36,305 nucleotides of DNA from Clostridiales bacterium (GTDB lineage: Bacteria; Bacillota; Clostridia; Clostridiales; Oxobacteraceae). The position numbers were made by a program, and so were the translations under genes. Of the stretch, positions 1 to 7,472 are shown piece by piece. The stretch covers positions 1-36,305 of the forward strand of contig JASEJN010000036.1 of assembly GCA_030016385.1 (NCBI GenBank). The letters are read 5' to 3'. Positions within the stretch are counted from its first letter, which is position 1, and each line of letters begins with the position of its first letter. Below the pieces are notes generated by a model. It saw only the letters and a list, made by a program, of their open reading frames with translations, had not been told where the DNA came from and did no database searches.

Positions 1-70
1 TAGAACTTACAAAACTTGAATCTGTCGAATGAGTGTTCAAAATAACATAAGTTCACATTACGAATCGAAG
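1..70 (-). repeat. MITE-like repeat, short form, copy 1
   Basis: Read on the minus strand this is the same short repeat as at 16139-16210 and 18232-18303. It starts CTTCGATTCGTAAT (57-70), passes through GAACTTATGTTATTTTGAAC and ends GTAAGTTCTA at base 1. GAACTTA near one end and TAAGTTC at the other are inverted repeats, so the unit can fold. It may continue beyond the window edge. An AT dinucleotide run (71-84) follows. Confidence 0.8.
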
Positions 71-123
71 ATATATATATATTATATTACAAACTTCAAA
101 AAATGTGTATCAAAAATTTTAAA

Positions 124-169
124 AAGGGCTGTTGCATAATGAATATTTATTCATTATGCAACAGCCCTT
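124..169 (-). terminator. 22-bp palindrome, terminator of the decarboxylase operon
   Basis: A near-perfect palindrome with arms AAGGGCTGTTGCATAATGAA... and a 2-nt loop. On the minus strand it is followed by a T-rich run (113-125), as in an intrinsic terminator, about 70 bp after the stop of the biotin carrier gene. The arms are much longer than a terminator needs, and the GGCTGTTGCATAATGAATA arm resembles that of the hairpin at 26241-26343. It may therefore be a fused pair of transposon ends reused as a terminator. Confidence 0.75.
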
Positions 170-241
170 GTATAAATATAATTATGCTAAACAATTTTAT
201 AAGATTCCTCTGTATAGTCAGGACTTTTAAAACAGCTCCCT

Positions 242-736
242 TTATTCAATAATGGCAAGTAAGTCACCTGTATTAACCGATGCTCCTTTTTCGACTCCAA
301 CTTTCGTAACTCGGCCATCACGCGGCGCCATTATTTCGTTTTCCATCTTCATGGCCTCGAGTATAAACAGTACATCCCTCTTCTTTACCGTATCCCCTTC
401 CTTAACATTTACTGAAAGTATCGTCCCCGGCATCGGGCATGATATCGTCTCGCTGCCTTCAGCAGGCTTTGCGTTCGCGGGTTCAGTGCTGACAGGTTTT
501 TGTTCAGGCACAGCCTTTTCTACAGTCTTTTTTGGTTCCGGCTCCTCTTTTTTATCAGTTGCCGTTTCAACTGATGCAGGCACAGGCGATGGTTTTACAG
601 TTAATGGTTTTGGCGCAGGCGATACTGCAACCGGTGCTGTATGAATTGGCGGCGCTGCATATGCAGGCGTCCCTCCTAATTCTTCGACTTCAACTTCATA
701 TGATTTTCCATTTACAGTAACCTTGAACTTCTTCAT
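242..736 (-). CDS. Biotin carboxyl carrier subunit of a biotin-dependent decarboxylase
   Basis: A 164-residue biotin/lipoyl-attachment protein. The N-terminal 20 residues (MKKFKVTVNGKSYEVEV) match the start of GcdC/MmdC-type carriers. A Pro/Ala/Lys-rich flexible linker follows (about residues 24-94), then a biotinyl domain ending in the EAMKMEN motif with the biotinylated Lys at about residue 130. The arm would carry CO2 from the carboxyltransferase to a decarboxylating partner. I chose the ATG at 736 because GGAGGG sits about 7 nt before it; an in-frame ATG pair 15-18 nt upstream overlaps the preceding stop codon and lacks a ribosome site. It is the last gene of the operon, followed by the hairpin at 124-169. 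Oxaloacetate, methylmalonyl-CoA and glutaconyl-CoA systems use similar carriers, so the substrate cannot be read from this subunit. Confidence 0.88.
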   Translation of the reverse strand: MKKFKVTVNGKSYEVEVEELGGTPAYAAPPIHTAPVAVSPAPKPLTVKPSPVPASVETATDKKEEPEPKKTVEKAVPEQKPVSTEPANAKPAEGSETISCPMPGTILSVNVKEGDTVKKRDVLFILEAMKMENEIMAPRDGRVTKVGVEKGASVNTGDLLAIIE

Positions 737-753
737 ACTAAATCCCTCCATCA

Positions 754-1077
754 TTAAAATCTTGAACTCATGACATCCTGACGTCCGGCTTTTGCCCAGG
801 ATGGCACCTGCGGTTCTACTCTTTTTATAGTCTTTACTATTATGTCCGATACTGATCTTCCAAGATATGATGCAACTGCTGCGGATATTACGGCTACAAG
901 CTGCTCATCATCATCTTCATCCTTCCATGCAACTTGATCGGCTTTAGCATCGTTTACTTTCTTGCTCTTATTCATAATGTCAATTATTACATGCTGAAGC
1001 TTTATAATATAACTAAACCCAATAAGAACTATGCATATAATCGCTATTGCTATTCCTAAAGATAGTTTATCTCCCAT
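754..1077 (-). CDS. OadG-family (sodium pump decarboxylase gamma/delta-type) membrane subunit
   Basis: A 107-residue protein with one N-terminal membrane helix (about residues 6-27), a charged acidic stretch (KDEDDDEQ) and the OadG-type segment LVAVISAAVASYLGRS, ending in a W...AGRQ..MSSR tail. In known sodium-pumping decarboxylases this subunit anchors the carboxyltransferase to the membrane and assists assembly. It lies between the carboxyltransferase gene (24 bp upstream) and the biotin carrier gene (start 17 bp past this stop), the usual mmdA-mmdD-mmdC order. The family is short and divergent, so the call rests on topology, the tail motif and gene order together. Confidence 0.82.
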   Translation of the reverse strand: MGDKLSLGIAIAIICIVLIGFSYIIKLQHVIIDIMNKSKKVNDAKADQVAWKDEDDDEQLVAVISAAVASYLGRSVSDIIVKTIKRVEPQVPSWAKAGRQDVMSSRF

Positions 1078-1101
1078 TTATGGCACCTCTTTTAAACTCA
1101 A

Positions 1102-2643
1102 TTACACAGGAAAATTCCCGTGCTTTTTAGAGAAGCTGCTGTCCCGCTTGCTCTGCAGCATTTCAAATGCGGCTGCAAGCCTCTGCCTTGACTCCGACGG
1201 TATTATAACATCGTCCACATATCCTCTTTGCGCAGCAATATATGGTGTCGCAAATTCGTCCCTGTATTCCCTTATCTTCGAACTTATTTCCTCTTCAGGA
1301 TCCAGTGACGATTCTATCTCTTTTTTAAAGATTATGTTTGCAGCTCCCTCGGGGCCCATTACCGCTATTTCAGCAGAAGGCCATGCATACACGATATCCG
1401 CTCCCAAATCCTTGCTGCACATGGCAAGGTATGCACCACCATATGCTTTCCTTACGATCATGGTAACCTTCGGCACCGTTGCTTCCGAATATGCATAAAG
1501 CAACTTGGCTCCATGCCTTATTATTCCGCCATATTCCTGGCTTGTTCCCGGAAGAAAACCCGGAACATCCACTATATTCAAAAGCGGTATATTAAATGCA
1601 TCACATGTTCTGATAAATCTTGAAGCCTTGTCGGATGCATTTATGTCAAGACTGCCGGCCAGAACATCAGGCTGATTTGCAACAATACCGATAGACCTTC
1701 CATTTATCCTTGCAAATCCTGTTATTATATTCTGAGCAAAATACTGCTGAACTTCAAAGAAGTCGGCATTATCGACTATTCTTGTTATTATCTCTTTCAT
1801 ATCATAAGGTGTGTTTGCGTTATTCGGAATTATGCCATCAAACTCGTATATTTTTCTGTTCAGATCATCCGATGCCGGATATTCAGGTGGATTTTCCATA
1901 TTATTGGATGGCAAAAAGCTTATCAGCTTCTTGATCTGTGCAAAACATGAGCTTTCATCAGGTGCTATAAAATGTGCGACACCTGAAGTGGTGTTATGCG
2001 TCGCTGCACCGCCAAGCTCTTCGGCGGATACTTCCTCACCCGTTACTGCCTTTATTACCTTAGGGCCTGTTATAAACATCTTGCTTGTCTTATCAACCAT
2101 AAATATAAAATCCCCGAGTGCCGGCGAATATACGGCTCCTCCCGCACATGGCCCCAGTATCGCCGATATCTGCGGTATCACTCCCGAAGCTCTCGTATTT
2201 CTGAAGAATATCTTTCCGTATCCGGACAGAGCGTCTACACCCTCCTGTATTCTCGCGCCGCCTGAATCGTTAAGTCCTATTACAGGTGCCCCCATTTTAA
2301 CGGCCATATCGATTATCCTGCAGATTTTTTCTGCATGCATTTCCCCAAGGGAACCGCCAATTACTGTAAAGTCCTGGGCATATACATAAACCAAACGGCC
2401 GTCTATCGTTCCGTAACCGGTCACAACGCCTTCCGCCGGTGCTTCGATGTTTGCCATATTGAAACTGTTGCACCTGTGTTTCACAAATGCACCGACCTCA
2501 ACAAAGCTTCCCTGGTCAAGAAGTGCATTTATCCTCTCCCTGGCAAACATTTTACCCTTTTCATGCTGCTTCTGAATCTTATCCAGGCCACCGCCTTTTT
2601 CAATTTTTTGTTTTTGCGAAACTAATTCATCGATTTTGCCCAT
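1102..2643 (-). CDS. Acyl-CoA carboxyltransferase, methylmalonyl-CoA decarboxylase alpha type
   Basis: A 513-residue carboxyltransferase, the normal length for MmdA and propionyl-CoA carboxylase beta chains. Crotonase-fold landmarks are visible in both halves: GGSLGEMHAEKI, GGARIQEGVDALSGYG and GPCAGGAVYSPAL in the first, and DVPGFLPGTSQEYGGIIRHGAK and KAYGGAYLAMCSKDLGAD in the second; the glycine-rich stretches form the two oxyanion holes. The enzyme moves the carboxyl group between an acyl-CoA and biotin on the carrier encoded at 242-736. The ATG is preceded by GGGGGG at a good distance. It is the first gene of a three-gene operon. No biotin carboxylase or membrane beta (decarboxylase) subunit is present here, so decarboxylase versus carboxylase duty is inferred from the OadG-like neighbour. 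Confidence 0.9.
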   Translation of the reverse strand: MGKIDELVSQKQKIEKGGGLDKIQKQHEKGKMFARERINALLDQGSFVEVGAFVKHRCNSFNMANIEAPAEGVVTGYGTIDGRLVYVYAQDFTVIGGSLGEMHAEKICRIIDMAVKMGAPVIGLNDSGGARIQEGVDALSGYGKIFFRNTRASGVIPQISAILGPCAGGAVYSPALGDFIFMVDKTSKMFITGPKVIKAVTGEEVSAEELGGAATHNTTSGVAHFIAPDESSCFAQIKKLISFLPSNNMENPPEYPASDDLNRKIYEFDGIIPNNANTPYDMKEIITRIVDNADFFEVQQYFAQNIITGFARINGRSIGIVANQPDVLAGSLDINASDKASRFIRTCDAFNIPLLNIVDVPGFLPGTSQEYGGIIRHGAKLLYAYSEATVPKVTMIVRKAYGGAYLAMCSKDLGADIVYAWPSAEIAVMGPEGAANIIFKKEIESSLDPEEEISSKIREYRDEFATPYIAAQRGYVDDVIIPSESRQRLAAAFEMLQSKRDSSFSKKHGNFPV

Positions 2644-2990
2644 ATATTTTCCCCCCTATGGATATAGTTTTGCGGCAGATCAATATAAAAATATCAGTCA
2701 TATTACATATGAGTCATTAAATGAAATCTTTTATCTAAGAAAACAACATGCCGGCAAGCTAGCCGGTTGAGTTTCCTGTAAATACTCCACTTCTATTCTC
2801 CATTTTGAATTTAATTTATTTGGTTTGTATTATTCTGTCCATACTGGTTGATTATTGTCCCACTTACAAAATTCATTATACCTAAATAATGATAGCACAT
2901 ACCATGTAATCCTGGCAATAGACGAAACTATAGAAACTACAAGAGTTATATATTTTATATTTGGATACAATTATCTATAATTACATCAAT
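2644..2990. other. Gene-free interval between the decarboxylase and aroD operons
   Basis: These 347 AT-rich bases contain no convincing reading frame. I see a 5-bp hairpin (CCGGC-N6-GCCGG, 2751-2766) followed on the minus strand by a T-rich stretch, which could be a weak terminator for the fchA-fhs-aroD unit. I found no confident -35/-10 pair for the decarboxylase operon, although its promoter must lie here unless it is read through from aroD. Confidence 0.4.
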
Positions 2991-3743
2991 TTAACATCGT
3001 ACAAAGGTATCGAACAGCATCCTTAACTTTTCTATCGGTATTTTCCCGGAATCCGAAGACTTCAAACCCGATGCAAAAGTTACCGATGAGCCAAAATAAA
3101 CCCCTGCAAAACGGCTTATATTTCCTATTCGTGACATCGATATATCTATCTCAGGTATCGAGCCGTATTTTTCTTTAAACGTCAAAGCACTGTTAAAAAG
3201 CGCAATTACATCGAAATAGTTCTTTGGCTTTACAGCTATTTTTACGATATCCGCTCCTTCATTCTGCGCCTCAACAAGCTTAGACAGCATGAGCGTCTCC
3301 TTTGGAGTTTCTTTAAAATTATAATATGAAACTATCGTATATATGCCGTTTCTTTTCGACATATCGATTATTTCCCTGCATTTTTGAATCTCAATATCCA
3401 CGATATCAATAAGTCCCGCCCTTATAACCTTGTCTATAATGCCGATTCTTTTATCTTCTTCTATTGCAGCATGGCCGCCTTCCTCATCGGACCGAAGAGC
3501 AAATATTAAAGGAAATTGTGGAATAGTTCTTTTTATGTAATCAAGTACCGACAATATTGAGTTTAAATCATGTACATTGCTGTAAAAATCGGCTCTCCAT
3601 TCGACCATGTCCGGTTTTTTATCCTTTACATACTCACATTCTTCGACGACCTCATCATTATTCATCGGCATGATAGGAATGCATATAAGAGGTTTATCGC
3701 CTCCTATTATCTTCCCTTTAATATTTATTGTTTTAATATTCAA
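2991..3743 (-). CDS. aroD: Type I 3-dehydroquinate dehydratase (AroD family) with substituted catalytic His
   Basis: A 250-residue protein that aligns along its length with type I dehydroquinases, which dehydrate 3-dehydroquinate through a Schiff base in the shikimate pathway. Conserved features are VEWRAD (Glu48), LRSDEEGG (Arg84, Glu88), GADIVKIAV (Schiff-base Lys168) and MSRIGNISR (substrate Arg). The usual S-x-H-D-F-x-x-T-P motif reads SYYNFKETP, so the general acid/base His (His143 in E. coli) is Tyr141 and the next Asp is Asn; the Gln of the SxPGQ loop is Lys234. It starts at a TTG, with GGAGGAG five bases upstream. It lies 19 bp after fhs with no other shikimate gene near. Membership is clear; activity is open. 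Confidence 0.85.
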   Translation of the reverse strand: MNIKTINIKGKIIGGDKPLICIPIMPMNNDEVVEECEYVKDKKPDMVEWRADFYSNVHDLNSILSVLDYIKRTIPQFPLIFALRSDEEGGHAAIEEDKRIGIIDKVIRAGLIDIVDIEIQKCREIIDMSKRNGIYTIVSYYNFKETPKETLMLSKLVEAQNEGADIVKIAVKPKNYFDVIALFNSALTFKEKYGSIPEIDISMSRIGNISRFAGVYFGSSVTFASGLKSSDSGKIPIEKLRMLFDTFVRC

Positions 3744-3762
3744 AATATCTCCTCCAAAGCAA

Positions 3763-5436
3763 TCAAAACAGACCTGTTATTACACCATTCTCATCTATGT
3801 CTATATTTTCAGCTGCCGGTACCTTCGGAAGTCCAGGCATTGTCATTATGTTGCCCGTGAGTGCGACTACAAACCCCGCACCGTTTGAAATCCTGACTTC
3901 TTTTACAGTCACATCAAAATCCTGCGGCCTTCCAACCAGGGACGGATCATCCGAAAGGGAATATTGTGTCTTCGCCATACAGACAGGCACTTTATCAAGT
4001 CCGAGCTTTTCGATTTCGCCTATCTCCTTTTCCGCAGCCTTTGTGAATATAACATCGCGTCCTCCGTAAATCTCCCTTACGATAATATTTATCTTATCCT
4101 TTATTGGGAGGCTTTCATCGTATAACAATCTGAAATCATTGTTCCCCCCGGCATTTATAGCATCTATGACTTTTCCGGCAAGGTCTACGCCGCCGGCTCC
4201 TCCTTTTTTATATACCTCGCATAACGAAACGGGTACACCCAACATATTGCACTTTTTCGTTAAAATATCGATCTCATTTTCAGTATCGCTTTCAAACCTG
4301 TTTATGGCAACGACTACAGGTATATTGTATTTTTTCATATTTTCTATCGCCTTTTCAAGGTTACAGAATCCCCGGTTTAGGGCATCGATATTTTCTTCCA
4401 TAAGAAGTTCTTTTGAGACACCCCCATGGTGTTTAAGGGCCCTTACGGTCGCAACGATTACCGCACAGGAAGGCTTCAATTTCGCATACCTGCATTTTAT
4501 ATCCATGAACTTCTCTGCGCCGAGATCCGCGCCGAAACCTGCCTCCGTGACAACGTAGTCTGCAAGTTTCAAGCCCATTTTCGTTGCAAGTATGCTGTTG
4601 CATCCATGGGCAATATTTGCAAAAGGCCCGCCGTGCACAAACGCAGGAGTATTTTCGAGAGTCTGTACAAGATTTGGCTTTATGGCATCCTTCATCAGCA
4701 AGGCAGCCGCTCCCTGTACTTTAAGATCTCTTACAAAAACAGGATCGCCTTTCATATTATATGCCACGAGTATTTTAGCTATCCTCTCTTTTAGGTCGGA
4801 AAGATTCTTCGAAAGGCATAGTATGGCCATAATCTCGGATGCGACGGTTATCATAAATGAATCTTCCCTCGGAAAACCGTTTGCTTTCCCTCCAAGACCC
4901 ACAACAATGTTTCTAAGAGCCCTGTCATTCATGTCCATGACTCTTTTAAACATTATCCTCCTCGAGTCTATCGAAAGCTCATTCCCTTGATGGATGTGGT
5001 TGTCGATAGCCGCTGCAATCAGATTGTTTGCAGAAGTTATGGCATGCATGTCGCCCGTAAAATGCAGGTTTATATCCTCCATGGGAACGACCTGGGCATA
5101 CCCGCCCCCTGCAGCACCGCCTTTTATGCCGAATACAGGGCCAAGGGAAGGTTCCCTTAACGCTATGCATACATTTTTGCCTGTTCTCTTCAGTGCATCG
5201 CCAAGCCCCACCGTTACGGTGGATTTCCCCTCTCCAAAGGGAGTCGGATTTATTGAAGTTACAAGTATGAGCTTCCCGTCATTTTTATTTCCGAGCCTCT
5301 TTAAAAGATCGAGGTTTATCTTTGCCTTATACCTTCCATAAAGTTCGATCTCATCCTCTTTGATTCCAATGCCCTTGGCAATATCCAGAATAGGTTTCAT
5401 CTTAGAGTGCTGAGCTATTTGAATATCAGTTTCCAA
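3763..5436 (-). CDS. fhs: Formate-tetrahydrofolate ligase
   Basis: A 557-residue enzyme, the normal length for the family, that joins formate to tetrahydrofolate using ATP to give 10-formyl-THF, the first folate step of the Wood-Ljungdahl methyl branch and a C1 source for purines. Visible features are the N-terminal [13 protein letters not shown], the P-loop TPFGEGKST (about residues 65-73), [22 protein letters not shown], the [18 protein letters not shown] block and the C-terminal [13 protein letters not shown] placed the start at a TTG (5436) because GGAGGG lies six bases before it; the in-frame ATG 18 nt upstream would overlap that site. It is read from the fchA promoter, 38 bp after fchA, and is followed closely by aroD. 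Confidence 0.97.
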   Translation of the reverse strand: METDIQIAQHSKMKPILDIAKGIGIKEDEIELYGRYKAKINLDLLKRLGNKNDGKLILVTSINPTPFGEGKSTVTVGLGDALKRTGKNVCIALREPSLGPVFGIKGGAAGGGYAQVVPMEDINLHFTGDMHAITSANNLIAAAIDNHIHQGNELSIDSRRIMFKRVMDMNDRALRNIVVGLGGKANGFPREDSFMITVASEIMAILCLSKNLSDLKERIAKILVAYNMKGDPVFVRDLKVQGAAALLMKDAIKPNLVQTLENTPAFVHGGPFANIAHGCNSILATKMGLKLADYVVTEAGFGADLGAEKFMDIKCRYAKLKPSCAVIVATVRALKHHGGVSKELLMEENIDALNRGFCNLEKAIENMKKYNIPVVVAINRFESDTENEIDILTKKCNMLGVPVSLCEVYKKGGAGGVDLAGKVIDAINAGGNNDFRLLYDESLPIKDKINIIVREIYGGRDVIFTKAAEKEIGEIEKLGLDKVPVCMAKTQYSLSDDPSLVGRPQDFDVTVKEVRISNGAGFVVALTGNIMTMPGLPKVPAAENIDIDENGVITGLF

Positions 5437-5474
5437 TCCCGTCCCTCCAAGCATATTTTAATATATCAATTTTA

Positions 5475-6107
5475 TCACATTTTGGCCAATTTTTTTAAAG
5501 AAAGCTCTTTTATTTTAGCAAGGAGGTTTTCGCTCTCATTCTCCAGATATTCAACTCTCTTCTCCATATCAGCGGCATAATTTTTATCATCAATACTTTT
5601 TATATTAATTCTCACGTTGCATAATGCTCCATTTAATGCCGCATATCCTAAAAATCCCCCGCAGGAGGCATCGCTTAACGCGCTTTTTCGCCCTTGCTCC
5701 AGCATATTTATGGACATCTTCATGACATCGACGGATAAATAAGCTATCCTTAGCGGAAGAGCGGACGCCCCTTTTAATGCATCCTGTATCGCGCCTGATC
5801 TTTCGCGCTTTTCATCGGCCGTATCCTTTGGAAGCCTATAAGCCTCAAGTACCATATTAAACGCTTCAACATCTTCATCGATCCCACATTTTAGCTCATC
5901 CATCAATTTTATGCTTGCATTTACCATGCTCTCCATTTTATCTTTACCATCGTTATTCTCGCATTTCGATATGGATATTTCTCCCACCATCGAGTTCATC
6001 GCAGCTCCCAGTGCTGCGGATAATGCACATACCGATCCTCCGCCGGGAGCGGCATTTGATTGCGAAGCCCTTCGTAAATAGTCCCTAAGCGAAATGTCCA
6101 GCAGCAT
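5475..6107 (-). CDS. fchA: Cyclodeaminase/cyclohydrolase family protein (FchA-like)
   Basis: A 210-residue all-helical protein of the FTCD_C family. The signature APGGGSVCALSAALGAAM near residue 20 forms the folate-binding region. Family members are formiminotetrahydrofolate cyclodeaminases or, beside fhs in acetogenic and purinolytic clostridia, methenyltetrahydrofolate cyclohydrolases. Its position directly before fhs under one promoter supports the folate C1 role: it would interconvert methenyl-THF and the 10-formyl-THF made by Fhs. I cannot separate the two activities from sequence alone. No folD or metF lies in the window. The ribosome site is AGAGGAAAG, and the promoter at 6160-6189 has a MITE copy just behind it. 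Confidence 0.85.
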   Translation of the reverse strand: MLLDISLRDYLRRASQSNAAPGGGSVCALSAALGAAMNSMVGEISISKCENNDGKDKMESMVNASIKLMDELKCGIDEDVEAFNMVLEAYRLPKDTADEKRERSGAIQDALKGASALPLRIAYLSVDVMKMSINMLEQGRKSALSDASCGGFLGYAALNGALCNVRINIKSIDDKNYAADMEKRVEYLENESENLLAKIKELSLKKLAKM

Positions 6108-6159
6108 TTTACCACTTTCCTCTCACATTTTATCCAATTTATAATTTCTGTACACGTTT

Positions 6160-6189
6160 ATTTTAAAGCTGCATATCCATACAAGTCAA
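6160..6189 (-). promoter_or_regulatory. Sigma-A type promoter of fchA-fhs-aroD
   Basis: Minus-strand -35 TTGACT (6184-6189), an 18-bp spacer and -10 TAAAAT (6160-6165), about 50 bp before the fchA start. It is the only good pair in this leader. The repeat at 6202-6299 begins 12 bp upstream of the -35. Confidence 0.6.
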
Positions 6190-6201
6190 TCTATTTAGAA
6201 A

Positions 6202-6299
6202 CCTCGGTTCGTAATATGAACTTATGTTGTTTTGAGTACTCATTCTCGCTCAAAATAACATAATCACATTTATGCCTGATTTCAAACTGCGAATTGAAG
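6202..6299 (+). repeat. MITE-like repeat, long form, copy 2
   Basis: A 98-bp non-coding element. The left end CCTCGGTTCGTAAT pairs imperfectly with the right end ACTGCGAATTGAAG, and the middle folds strongly (TTATGTTGTTTTGAG against CTCAAAATAACATAA). It is flanked by 9-bp direct repeats, ATTTAGAAA (6193-6201) and ATCTAGAAA (6300-6308), that differ at one base and look like an ageing target-site duplication. It is homologous to copy 3 at 10819-10917 in the opposite orientation. Confidence 0.85.
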
Positions 6300-6338
6300 A
6301 TCTAGAAACAGTTTGTGAAATTCGTTAAAACTGGAAGG

Positions 6339-6368
6339 TTGACAGATCGAAGAACAATTTGTCATAAT
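6339..6368 (+). promoter_or_regulatory. Distal promoter of nfnAB
   Basis: A consensus -35 TTGACA (6339-6344), an 18-bp spacer and -10 CATAAT (6363-6368). A transcript from here would have a leader of about 210 nt before nfnA, including the foldable region at 6413-6478. Confidence 0.55.
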
Positions 6369-6412
6369 ATTATTAGTAAAGTATTTTTTAGGGAACATTA
6401 ACTTCAACGGAC

Positions 6413-6500
6413 GGTATAGACGAACATAACCGGGATAATATTTTTCAAATATAAAATATATTTCCCGTGGAGTCTACAAAAAGTTTTTATTTTTTTAAAA
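6413..6500 (+). promoter_or_regulatory. Possible structured 5' leader of nfnAB
   Basis: GTATAGAC (6414-6421) can pair with GTCTAC (6472-6477), enclosing a second stem CGGGA/TCCCG (6431-6435 with 6463-6467) with an AU-rich continuation. A T-rich run (6484-6496) follows a few bases later, so the shape recalls a terminator or attenuator between the two promoters. I do not recognise a known riboswitch class. The inner part is AT-rich and could fold by chance. Confidence 0.3.
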
Positions 6501-6514
6501 CATGTGTTAAAATA

Positions 6515-6544
6515 TTGTCAGATGCCGGTTGGCATGACTAAAAT
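6515..6544 (+). promoter_or_regulatory. Proximal promoter of nfnAB with palindromic spacer
   Basis: -35 TTGTCA (6515-6520), an 18-bp spacer and -10 TAAAAT (6539-6544), about 40 bp before the nfnA start. The spacer holds an inverted repeat, ATGCC-GGTT-GGCAT (6522-6535), placed where a repressor or activator could act. This operator role is inference. Confidence 0.5.
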
Positions 6545-6584
6545 ATCTTATTATATTAATGAACTTTTACTGGAGGTAAAATAA

Positions 6585-7472
6585 ATGTACAGGATATTGG
6601 AAAAAAAAGTATTGGCTCCGGATATTTATTTTATGAAATTGAGTGCCCCAAGAATTGCAAGATCCGCAAAGCCGGGACAGTTCCTGATAGTTAAAGCAGA
6701 TGAAGAGGGAGAAAGGATACCCCTTACAATATGCGACTATAACAGCAAAGAGGGTACTGTTGCGATAGTATTTCAAGCTGTTGGCTCTTCAACTAATGAA
6801 ATGGCTTCATATGAGGAAGGCGAAAGTTTTTCCGATGTAGTGGGTCCTTTGGGAAATCCTTCCGAATTTGTCGGGGAAGATATAGATGAGCTTAAATCCC
6901 AAAAATTTATGTTCGTCGCGGGAGGAGTAGGCACTGCCCCTATATACCCGCAGGTTAAATGGCTGCATGAGCATGGGATAAATGCCGATGTTATAATAGG
7001 TACCAGAACAAAAAAACTCTTACTTTTCGAAAATGAAATGAGGAGCGTAGCAAGGAACTTATATATAGCAACTGATGACGGCTCATATGGTTTTAACGGT
7101 CTGGTAACAGGTTTGCTGGAAGATCTCATAAAGAAAGGTCACCATTACGACAAAGTCATAACTATAGGTCCCATGATTATGATGAAATTTGTATCAAAAC
7201 TTACAAAAAAGTATGGTATAAAAACTATTGCAAGTTTGAACTCCATCATGGTGGATGGTACGGGAATGTGCGGAGCCTGCCGTGTAACCGTCGGAAATGT
7301 CACAAAATTCACGTGTATCGACGGTCCGGAATTCGATGCTCATTTGATAGATTTCGACGAAGCTATGAGAAGGCAGACAATGTATAAGACAGAAGAAGGA
7401 AAAAAGAAAATAGAGGATGAAGAAAGAAGAGAAGGGCATAAATGCCGTATAGGATTGGATGGTGACAGATGA
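6585..7472 (+). CDS. nfnA: NADH-dependent reduced ferredoxin:NADP+ oxidoreductase, subunit A
   Basis: A 295-residue ferredoxin-NADP reductase-like subunit of the bifurcating transhydrogenase NfnAB, which makes NADPH from NADH and reduced ferredoxin. It has an FAD-binding barrel (about residues 1-100, with PLTICDY), a nucleotide-binding half starting FVAGGVGTAPIYPQ (about 110-122) and a C-terminal [2Fe-2S] site. Asp224, Cys229, Cys232 and Cys244 have the spacing expected for the unusual one-Asp, three-Cys ligation known in the Thermotoga enzyme. The ribosome site TGGAGG precedes the ATG. The stop overlaps the nfnB start (ATGA). Homologues are often labelled sulfide dehydrogenase or dihydroorotate dehydrogenase electron-transfer subunit; the partner gene favours NfnA. 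Confidence 0.92.
   Translation: MYRILEKKVLAPDIYFMKLSAPRIARSAKPGQFLIVKADEEGERIPLTICDYNSKEGTVAIVFQAVGSSTNEMASYEEGESFSDVVGPLGNPSEFVGEDIDELKSQKFMFVAGGVGTAPIYPQVKWLHEHGINADVIIGTRTKKLLLFENEMRSVARNLYIATDDGSYGFNGLVTGLLEDLIKKGHHYDKVITIGPMIMMKFVSKLTKKYGIKTIASLNSIMVDGTGMCGACRVTVGNVTKFTCIDGPEFDAHLIDFDEAMRRQTMYKTEEGKKKIEDEERREGHKCRIGLDGDR

Noticed and set aside
71..90. AT dinucleotide run near the left edge
   Set aside because: It is short and AT-rich like its surroundings, and I see no evidence of a variable microsatellite or function.
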